Assembly: GCA_017893485.1 (NCBI GenBank)
Contig: CM030367.1
Location: 82,590,853 to 82,654,852, forward strand
DNA: 64,000 bases
Source: Hemerocallis citrina
Lineage: Eukaryota > Streptophyta > Magnoliopsida > Asparagales > Asphodelaceae
Direction of reading: 5' to 3'
The position numbers and the translations under genes were made by a program. The notes under the pieces were generated by a model. That model was not told the origin of the DNA. It saw only the letters and a list, made by a program, of their open reading frames with translations, and searched no databases. Shown one piece after another: positions 55,611 through 64,000 of this stretch. The stretch's first letter is position 1. Each line of letters opens with the position of its first letter.

Positions 55611-58600
55611 TGTAATGCCCTGATTTTTTATTTAATGAAAAATTATTTATTTTGCACGTAGTGTGCACGTGCAATATTTTTGGTAAATATTTTCATCATG
55701 ATGAGTATAGATATTTGAATATGTGCCTTTAATTATTTTTCTATAAAGCCTTCTTTCAATTAGACAAAAAGCCTTTTCTTTTAAAAGCCCAAAGTTAATT
55801 TAATTTATTATTTTTATAATAAGTATTTTGACCCATAAACTAAAGCCCATGGATTCATCTATTTTTATACAACTTGTCATGTAGAATACAATTTAAAGAC
55901 TATTTTATTTTTATACAAAAGTTTAATGTACAATTTTTGGGCCTAGTTGCATGCACGTGCACTACACGTACACGTGCAATATGCACATTCCTAGTAGGCC
56001 GGTTGTAATCTTTTTGGAGGGAAATCAAATTTTGGGTGGAGATCATGGTGTGGTGGTTACTTGGTTGTGGGTAGTTATTGCAACTCCTACTTTCATCTTG
56101 ACCCTCCATCTTACAACCAACCAATTGATCCTAGCCCTCCATTCTCCTTGATTTTTAGTATAAATACCCCCCCATGGCTAGTTATTCTTGTGCAAAATCA
56201 TTCTCTTCCAAAACCTATAGTTCAATTATACTATCTAGTTGTAATTTTGTGAGTTAAAAAATTGAGAGAGTGTGGAATTGTGCTTGCAACATCAATGGGA
56301 GGTCGGCTACATCAAGGAAGAAGGAGCTCTCGGTGAGGTGTGCTTGGAAGCTTGTGTGCGCGTCGTCTAGGAGGAGGTGCACTCGTGTTGCAAGGACTTT
56401 TGTTGCTAATTGTGTTTGTCTCTCCATTTGAGGTGGGTAAATTTTCCCTATTTCTAACATAGGAATGCATGCTAGTTTTAATTAGCAAAATAATGCATGA
56501 AAATGATTAATAAGAATGCACATTTAATTGAAAAGATGATCTCTAATTGATTGAATTATTGATATGCAAATTATGTGTGTTGCTATTAGTAAAATTCAAG
56601 ATTGTGTGCAATAAGAATGTGGTTATAAATTGTGTGAAGAAACCTTTGTTAGTAGCATGAAAAATTATGTGCAAAAAAAATTAGTATATCGACTATGTCA
56701 CTTTTATGTGCTAAATTGGAAACTTTGTATGGCGTTGTAACGAATAAATTAAGATGTAATTTTTATATTTGGAAAATGAATAAGAGTAGAGAATTAGTAT
56801 AGAGATTGATGAAATTATAATGTCAAAAAAATGTATTAGTAGTATGTCACATTAACCAAATTGTATGGTAGAAATATGTCAATTATGGAGAAAATTATGT
56901 TTAATTATTGAAGAAATTTATTTTCATATACTGGAATAAAATTCATGATGGAAAACGATTAATTCAGATTTTTACAGTATATTGGTAAGAACAATGTGAA
57001 ATGCAATTTGATGAATGTCGAAATGTTCTAAATAACAGAGAGTATGGGTTAAATGAAATTCGAATTATACTATAGACAACCTGAGCACGTAGCTCAAGTG
57101 GTCAGAGCGCGCGGTTGAGTTCTCTCAAGTCACTGGTTCGACTCTTGAGAATACCATCTTTTATGGGTGTTTACTTTTAAATCCGATCAGTACTGAAGCC
57201 GAGAGCATTTAATGCTCTCAGCCGTAATTATACCGCTTAGCACATTCGGCCTAGTGGCTTGTGCTGTCGGCTGTGTTCTCTGGGGTGCTGGGTTCGAATC
57301 TTGCCCTCGGCAAGATTGAAAAACAATTTTTTTGGGTTTTTAATTGTCAAAAAATTATGAGAAAAATATGACTATTCTCCTAAAAATATAAGGGACTTTA
57401 TAAAAATAATTTGGGAATTATTCACATGAAATAAACTATGATTTGAGCATAAAATGCATAAATAGAACTATGGTTCTATATGTATACTTTTTGAAAATTA
57501 TATCTTGCAAAAAGAATTTGAAATGAAGGATTAGATTATTATTGTGGCAAGAAGAAAATTATATTACGTGATGTGATGCAAATTATTCTCATTTGAGAAT
57601 AGTGTGAAAAATGTGAAATGTGAATATTCTTTAGTGATGTGAAATTCAAAGTGAAATTGATAATTGATTAAGCATATGAATATTCATGTATAGTTATGGA
57701 CTATTTGAACGAATTAGAAATCATGATTTGAAAGGAGAAATACTTTTGAGTATGATGAATCAACAAATGAATTTATGAGTTGGAAATGCTCATTTTGGAA
57801 ATTGTGAATTGAAAATTGAAACAAAAAGAGTAGCTAAGTCTCCCCCGACATTTAGAAATAAATGAAATGGAAATTGAAAAGAAAGACCAAGGTTGGTCAT
57901 GTGTGAATAAATGAATAAGTCCGGTTTAGTGGAGAGGCTAACTCTAAAGCTTTGATTTTGTTCATGATTTTAATAAAACCTAAGGATTAGTACATAGTGA
58001 AGACGTGATGAAAGTAAGAAAAAAACATTGAGTATGAGGGCCATTGGATAGCGGCGAGAGCGTATCCCAGGATGTCCCATGATGAGTCCGGGCGAGGATA
58101 CTGCTCCAGAGTACCGTTCCGGTGGCGACGCTCGTGGGATGTTTGAAGACTACGGGTGGTGTCATGTCTATGGTAGGAGCTGAATTACTACAGGATGTCT
58201 GCATGATGAGTCATGTCAGCGATGGGATTCCCTCCAGGGCACCCAGACATGAGTTCGTAGGTCAGAAAACATCTTGAATACTTACCGTAGTTACAGTAGT
58301 AGATTAAGTCATGACGAGGGATTGAACCCTACAAAAATGAAGAACGATTAAGGGCTTTCCCTCGGACCTATGTAGTATGGGATGCATAGAATCCGAACAA
58401 GTGCGCATTAGTGTCATATAATATAAATAAATGCATTAAGGACTAAGTGCACGATCACAACACGACATCAGTAGGGTAGTCCCTTTAGTTTGATATGTGA
58501 CAAGTTTGTGTTTGCTAAATATGGAAAATAAGTTATACTATTTCGGGCATAGAGAGGATGACCGTGTATAATGATCGTCGGTTGGATAAACTGACGTACC

Positions 58601-58856
58601 CACAGTCTTATATACAGGTAAATGGCTTGATACAGATTAAAGAGGAACAAATGCTTAAAGATTATTCAATGTTGTTGTACATTTGTTTCATTGTTGTAAA
58701 GTTTACTTCCGCTGTGCAGTGTAAATTGTAATGTATTCATGTAAACTCTGATGTAAAGTGAAAAGTTCAAATTTCCTTGTAAAATTGTACTAAAGGAAGT
58801 GAAAAGATCCTGTAGAACATCTCGAATTCAGTGTATTTGGGATTCGGGGCGTTACA
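55611..58856 (+). repeat. 3' LTR of element C
   Basis: 3246 bp, near-identical to 47198-50445. It repeats the TATA box (56159-56166), G-box cluster and both tRNA-like modules (57080-57165 and 57240-57330). Confidence 0.97.
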
Positions 58857-59330
58857 CCTTATCCTCCTCCTTTGCTAGCTCATCTCTGAGCATGAGGTCG
58901 ACATGGTTCCCTTTCCTTCGAAACTGGGAACACACTCGGCCACATCCGTTATGGCCTTCGCGTATGAACTCTCCATCACTTTCTGGGGATTGCTCTTTGC
59001 CTTGGCCTCTACCTAGGCCATCACTCGACCACCACCTTGGCCATTGCAGCCTCCCTCCCCCTCTTTGCCTCCTCCCGCTCCTTCTCTCGCTCAACCTCAA
59101 GAGTAGCAATCTTGCTTAGGTGACCCTCCTCCTGCTCCAATGCAACGTCGAGCTCCCAAATGACCTTTTTCCTATCCTTCTCCGCCCAAGTAGCCTTTTC
59201 CCTTTAGGCCTTCTTCTCGGCCTTGAACTGATTGATCAGGTTGCCCAAGTGGCAAGTCCTACAAAGGAGAAAACTTCAAGACTTAGAGATCTACGAATGA
59301 ATACAAAGCTACACGACAAGGAACAAAAAC
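58857..59330 (-). pseudogene. Element A antisense ORF, coiled-coil part
   Basis: Read on the minus strand from 59330, K/E/A-rich coiled-coil codons lead to VMESSYAKAITDVAECVP and SFEGKG at 58980-58900, the same C-terminal patch as in element B at 340-420. Stops and frameshifts interrupt it. Element C is inserted right after the patch (CCTTA); beyond C the tail continues at 47192. Confidence 0.65.
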
Positions 59331-59761
59331 TTACCGACATGTAGCTCGGGATATCTCCATGATGGAGGAGTCGTCTTGTCAGCCAACCTGTTCCAATCCT
59401 GCAAGGTCGTGAGAGTCATGATCGCGTCGACACATGTTGCCGAATCGTTGAGAAAATTGTTGTGATGCTTGATGCACAAGTCAGGAACATAAATCTTCCA
59501 CTTCTCCTCAGTGAGAATCAGGTTTGCCTCTGCAACCAAAGTAGGGCACATGCCACCAACGATGGCGCCCAAGTTAAGGCCCTCCGTAGTTGGGTTCGTC
59601 ATCGCCTCCGAGGGTGACTCCAAAGCGATCACCAGGGTGGAGGCTGAAGAGCTCTTGGCCACCTTTTGAGGACATTGATTTACTCGATATCCTCTTCCTC
59701 TTCTTTGCATCCTTCGGTTGCTTATTGTGCACAACAGCACAATTAGCAAAGAGACCACCAA
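59309..59761 (-). pseudogene. Element A antisense ORF, central part
   Basis: 150-codon frame: SPSEAMTNPTTEGLNLGAIV, then ANLILTEEKWKIYVPDLCIK, FLNDSATCVDAIMTL, DWNRLADKTTPP. No known domain. It lies between the PF04195-like part and the coiled coil of the same antisense gene. Confidence 0.6.
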
Positions 59762-60189
59762 AGTCCATATCTCATTTCAATGCAAAGACAACAAAAAGAG
59801 ATATAAGAATGAGGTGGATTAAAAAAGACTAAGTAATTGGCAAAGACTAAAGCTAAATATTTGATAAAAATAAAACTAAAGAGTCATACTAAGGTCCATT
59901 GGGCTCAAACCCCCTTCAAAGAGGACCTCCTCCGCCACTTCCTTCCACCTCAACACCTGAACGCCTTCTCCTCCATGTTCACCTCGTGATCGACCTTCAC
60001 CTTCCTGGATACATCGCTCGTCCACTTAGTGAGGAATCCTCAGGGTTGGGACTCTGTTGGATGAAATGCTTAATCTTCTAGTGCTTGATTGAGTCGAGAC
60101 ATTCAACAAGTCTCATTTCCAAGCGGAGAGAGAGAGAGATAAAACCAACCATATGCCTTATTCTGCTAAGGGAGCCTAAAGTGTCTCCT
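59762..60189. other. Degenerate linker within the antisense gene of A
   Basis: Short broken frames, a (GA)n-like stretch at 60126-60140, and Gly/Glu-rich codons on the minus strand near 59900-60000. No recognisable domain. Confidence 0.4.
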
Positions 60190-60570
60190 CTAGACATTTA
60201 GACTCGACACGGTGCCAAATTTTTTGCTTTGTAAGATGAAGCCGACTAGGTGTCTCCACATGTTTGGCCTATACTGCATCAGACTAAGTTTGTACCAGTT
60301 TTGGACCTCCTTCATGAATAGGTGTATGGGTAGACGCAACCTGACATGAAAGGCATCGTAAGGAAAGACGCATAAATCACCATCTATTACAGAGAACGTC
60401 CTGATGCTGGGTTCGGGCATGAGCAACTTGTATTTGGAAGGAATTTTGAAAGCAACTCTAATGTTCATTAGGTCTTCCTTGGTGAGGATAGTTTTGATGT
60501 CTTCAGTTGGATTGATGGGTCCAAATCAAATCTCACCCATTGTCCAACAAACACCCCCTGGCTGGTCGGA
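60190..60570 (-). pseudogene. Element A antisense ORF, N-terminal PF04195-like domain
   Basis: The frame 60468-60190 reads through SVIDGDLCVFPYDAFHVRLR, LPIHLFMKEVQNWYKLSLMQ and YRPNMWRHLVGFI. This fits the domain that Pfam names Transposase_28 / putative gypsy-type transposon (Y..AF..GLRLP...F..EVL....L...Q..PN.WR...GF). The readable frame extends upstream to about 60570 with one break. The domain is known from antisense or accessory ORFs of plant gypsy elements; its function is unknown. I name the family from memory of the motif; a profile search was not possible. Confidence 0.7.
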
Positions 60571-60812
60571 TCTCCAACCAAACTAAACAAAATCAAACAA
60601 GTGTTCAGGGTACTCGCAAAGGAGGAAAGGAGTATCAGGAGGATGATGCTAATCGAAGAGGTTCCCTGTCAGCTCTTTTGTCTAAAGTATCTTCACCTTG
60701 ACTATATAGAAAAACTGACTACCTTCCCCTTCACTGCTCTCGTGAGGTGAGAGTGATGAAGTGACTGGGCGTCACTCTCTTCACGATCTGATAAGGAGGC
60801 GGAGTTGCCCGG
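60571..60812. other. Last visible part of element A
   Basis: Non-coding; should lead to the polypurine tract and 3' LTR of A, but LTR K is inserted first. Confidence 0.4.
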
Positions 60813-61639
60813 TGCCACACAACGCTTCCCAAACGGGCATGCAACTAAGGCCTAGCAAATGATATAAGTATACCAACTCATATCATCCATATGCAGTACA
60901 TTACCAGAAAGCTCAAATACAATAATAATCACATGAACAAAAATAGAATACAATAACCAATATCTGAGATACAAAAACATACAAAAATACCGGAGAATAT
61001 ACAATGTAGCAAATGGTTCGCAACAACTAGTAGCGACAGGAAAGTAGAGCATTAGTAGTAGAAATTCCATCACTGTCGTCTAAAAAGTCTGATCATCAAG
61101 TTCCTTCGGTATCTCATCATCTATACCTATATAAACAGTAACTAAAAAGGAAGGAGGGAGTACCCGTTAGAGCAAGTTTTGGGCGCAAGTAGTAGCAAGT
61201 AGTGAAATAAAAAAATACGATATAACAAGGAACAAGGAACAATATGATCAAGTATGATACAATGATACGTGTAAACTTGTAACTGGAAACGAGAAACCTA
61301 TAAACAGGAATTCAAAGTATATTCAATTGGTAACAGGGAATCATGTAACGGGAAACATGTCATGTAAACATGAACCATGCAACTTATAATATGAATCATG
61401 TAACTTGTAAACATGCATCAAGTACATGCTCAGTGTTAACCTTAATTCTATTGATATTTTATCAATCCCATCTAATGTACTCAATCCTGCGTCCCATACC
61501 ACATATTTGGGTACATACAACCAAGTAACGTTTAGACTAGTGGTGAATTTTACAGGGTCATGTACTCGGGTCTTGCAGTGATAATAATAGGAATCATATT
61601 ATGGAAACGTGAACATGTAACATGAAATATTATAATCAT

Positions 61640-61775
61640 GCAATGGACTCTAGAGGTGGCCCCCACAGAATATAGAGGTGGCCCCCGTCAGTTCTACGAC
61701 GTGGAACTTAGTTCTACGTGACGCTTAGCTCTATGTGAAACTTAGTTCTACGCGACACTTAGTTCTATAAAACTT
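61640..61775 (-). repeat. Short tandem repeats in LTR K
   Basis: ATAGAGGTGGCCCCC twice (from about 61649 and 61671), then four steps of ACTTAGTTCTACG(C/T)GAC up to 61770. Confidence 0.8.
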
Positions 61776-63461
61776 GTAAACAGGAAACAGGCAACATGTA
61801 TACATGAGTCACTATTACGAGAAATACGGGCCTCTTTCCAAGTACAATCTCCTATATTGTCCACTACTAGGTCTTTCCTTTATTGCCCCAACTTGTTATT
61901 CTTTTTACAACAATTACACATGAACATGCAATCGATGAAAACAGGTGTTAGATCAGGATCAAGAAGGTATCAAGGGATATGCAATGCATGATACATAGTT
62001 CAATTTATTAAACGCGAGAAAATAGACATATTTATATTTAAATACATAAAGATATAAATTTTGGACAGCGGTACACTACTGTACTAAAATCCACTTTTCC
62101 ATTGCTACAGAAAACCGAATTCAGTTCTGTCAGGAGTTCCAAAAAATTAGACTCACTGCCGGTTCCAACACATATTTACACGACATATTATAATCACAGT
62201 GGCTGTGGGTATAATTTCGTTTTTTACTGGTTTCGTGTTCAAGCAGCATGTTAGGGTCCAATATTTATATATAAAATTTGACTGTAAATTCATTTAAAAA
62301 TCTTACAAAATTTATAAATTAACTCCTAATCATGCTCAGGAACATCCTAGTTAATCTCAGGTCCTAACTCTACTGGTAACACATCATTTTAGTCACTTAA
62401 TTATGATGGTGTACTGCTAAACAGTAATCTGGAATTAAAAATGTTAAAGTACTAAAATCAGTATATCTTGCACTCTATAAATCGGATTTTAGATCCGTCA
62501 GTTGTTCTGGATTTTGGACATAGCGGGCTACAACTTTCATATATAAAGTTCTAATTTATTTTAAAAGTAAGAGGTTCAAAATCTGATACCAAATCAGGGG
62601 AGATAACAGGACATGATCTAGTACACCATTTCAAAAATTGCTATCTAAAAGAAATTTACTTCTATAGTCATAAATAGATTGCATTCATAATCAGAAATCA
62701 GAATATATATTTATAAATTAATCCATCAAAATTTATTTCTCGACGGTATTAAAAATTTAAGAATTCAACTAAGCAATTGCACACAATCAAAACAATTCAT
62801 TCGTGTTCGTATTTATTTATATGCACATGTCTATATATGAAATTTCAATACGTGTTTGTGCAATACATGAAAGGGTATTGAAGTTTAGGATATTTTCGTG
62901 TGTATCAAATCGACTGAGGCAATGGGATGATTCAATACACTATCAAGCAAATGATTCAAACATGAAGAAATCACAAAGCATGCAACAATACGATGGTTCG
63001 ATAATTTAGATCTACAAGGATTATTTGTACGGACATGGACGAAAAATAGAATTCAAGACATGGCAACAATTATGGAACTACTTGTTGAATTCAAACAAAA
63101 TGCTTGTATAAGAAAAGAAAAGAGTGTTCAAGAGATGCTTGCCTTATTATGTGACGGTTACGACCGGAAGAGGAGCGGATATGACTATGGTGGCATAACG
63201 AAGAGTGACGAAAATAAGCAAGCACGATGACGGAAGTGAGTAAGAATATCAACAAGCAAGCACGATGTTGGAAACAAGGAGTACCAGTGGGTAGTGGGCA
63301 ACCGTGGTGACAGGTTCAACAAGAGTGCGACGAATGATGACGACGCGATTGCAAGCAATGGCATCGAGGCAACAACAAGGCCACAAACACCAAGAGGCAT
63401 TGAGGGCTTCGGTGCTGCGGGTGTTTGAATTGAGGAGAGGGTTGTCGGGTACTATTGATGG

Positions 63462-63698
63462 TCATCGGGGTGCTCGGAATGTGGCAGCAAAGGTAAGATG
63501 ATGGCAGTAAGGGCTAGGCAGTGAGTGGAGGTGGAAATGGCAAGCGGTGGTGGAGTACAGGCAGTTGGGTGCTGCGGTCGGTGGTGAACAAGGTGGTCGG
63601 GGGTCGTGGTCAATGATGGAGATTGCGAGGAGAGGGCGACGACGGGCTGGTGCTGCGGTGTGCGGCAGGAGGTGGCTCAAGTTGGCATCGAGTGGCAA
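63462..63698 (-). other. Pro/His-rich open frame in LTR K
   Basis: 78 codons in the LTR's sense direction, no domain, in the GC-rich zone that also holds open frames in F and D1. Confidence 0.2.
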
Positions 63699-63781
63699 GG
63701 TCGGAGGGAGAGGCCGGTGGTACTGTTAGGTGAGATGAAGGGGCGGCGAGGTTGCGAGGGCTGTCGTTGGGGGATGCAAGT

Positions 63782-64000
63782 TGTAATACCCCGTATTTCT
63801 GAAATAGATATATATATGATTTGAAAAATATATAATAAATGAATTTGAGTTTGGTCCTATAGAATTGTTCTATAGGAAGGATTTATAAAAATTCGGTATT
63901 AAAAGGAAATCCGGTATTGAAGCACATATGTGTGCTGTGCTTGGGTAGTGGATGACGTGTCCATCCATGATGGGCCGGATTGGTTTGAACAGAATTGATC
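63782..64000. repeat. Start of LTR L, cut by the window edge
   Basis: TGTAATACCCCGTATTTC is a typical Tekay LTR terminus of this window. The 5 bases before it are CAAGT. It includes a perfect 10-bp hairpin TCCTATAGAA-TTG-TTCTATAGGA near 63855. The orientation cannot be decided. Confidence 0.55.

Larger units (their letters stand above)
47198..58856 (+). mobile_element. Element C: full-length Tekay/Del chromovirus
   Basis: 11659 bp between perfect CCTTA duplications (47193-47197 and 58857-58861), with LTRs of 3248 and 3246 bp. Order: LTR, tRNA-Met primer site, an extra acidic ORF, gag, protease, RT, RNase H, integrase with GPY/F module and chromodomain, polypurine tract, LTR. The LTRs differ at a few per cent or less in the stretches compared by eye, so this is the youngest large insertion here. 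Several frame breaks in pol make it non-autonomous. It sits in the antisense ORF of element A. Confidence 0.97.
14735..60812 (+). mobile_element. Element A: Tat-like Ty3/gypsy retrotransposon split by nested insertions
   Basis: The coding order on the plus strand is gag (15333-16841, 21909-22200), protease (22255-22560), RT (24066-25099), RNase H (28643-28694, 31757-31910, 35456-35660), second archaeal-type RNase H (35660-36150), integrase scraps (36267-36345, 44875-45313), tandem repeats (45480-46100) and a minus-strand ORF (60570-58862 plus 47197-46580). The insertions H, G, D1, D2, E, I/J and C interrupt it, and excising those with readable target duplications rejoins codons across each break. 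The second RNase H and the antisense ORF are features of the Tat clade. K is inserted at 60813, so the 3' LTR lies outside the window. The 5' boundary is uncertain. Confidence 0.88.
60813..63781 (-). repeat. LTR K (Tekay-like, F/D1 subfamily), incomplete
   Basis: The left end TGCCACACAACGCTTCCC aligns with the TGTCACGCCCCGTTTCCC end of F, followed by the matching GGCCTAGCAAATGAT / AGCCCAGCGAATGAT. The 5 bases before it are CCCGG. The low-complexity zone (61240-61440) and GC-rich segment (63150-63780) come in the same order as in F. It is cut by L at 63782; its 5' end lies outside. Confidence 0.72.

Overview
The window is plant nuclear DNA and consists almost entirely of transposable elements. 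It holds Ty3/gypsy elements of the Tat and Tekay (chromovirus) types, Ty1/copia elements with an initiator-tRNA-Met primer site, plant-style telo-box and G-box promoters inside LTRs, and small hairpin elements. I recognise no host gene. The species cannot be told from this sequence. All polyproteins are more or less broken, so this is a region of nested retrotransposons of different ages.

Layout. (1) 1-6136: minus-strand Tat-like element B, running off the left edge, with one LTR (5448-6136), gag and protease, a large internal deletion, a tandem-repeat zone, and then an ORF antisense to the element. (2) 6137-14735: anonymous DNA, a complete degenerate Ty1/copia element M (6688-12504, target duplication AAGTA), a MITE candidate, and the 5' part of a second copia element N. 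(3) About 14735-60812: one plus-strand Tat-like element A (gag, protease, RT, RNase H, second RNase H, integrase, tandem repeats, antisense ORF). It has been split by at least eight later insertions: H (holding solo LTR F), G, D1, D2, E, the I/J pair and the full-length Tekay element C. (4) 60813-64000: LTR K, cut by LTR L at the right edge.

Seven insertions have perfect 5-bp target duplications that I could read directly: M AAGTA, H GCCAT, F GATGT, G CCCTT, D1 ATATC, D2 ATTCT, C CCTTA. E has a near-perfect one. Removing them rejoins the reading frames of A, which confirms the nesting. D1, D2, E and F are solo LTRs of 3.1-3.5 kb, related in layout to the LTRs of the full-length element C (47198-58856; LTRs 3248 and 3246 bp).

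The most unusual signals are three. First, tRNA-like modules (A box, B box, then a T-run) sit at a fixed place about 1.5-1.9 kb from the 3' end of several divergent Tekay LTRs; C, D2 and I each carry two in tandem and E carries one. Second, both A and B carry an antisense ORF with a PF04195-like domain and a coiled coil downstream of pol, with a tandem-repeat zone in between. Third, C carries an extra acidic coiled-coil ORF between its primer site and gag.
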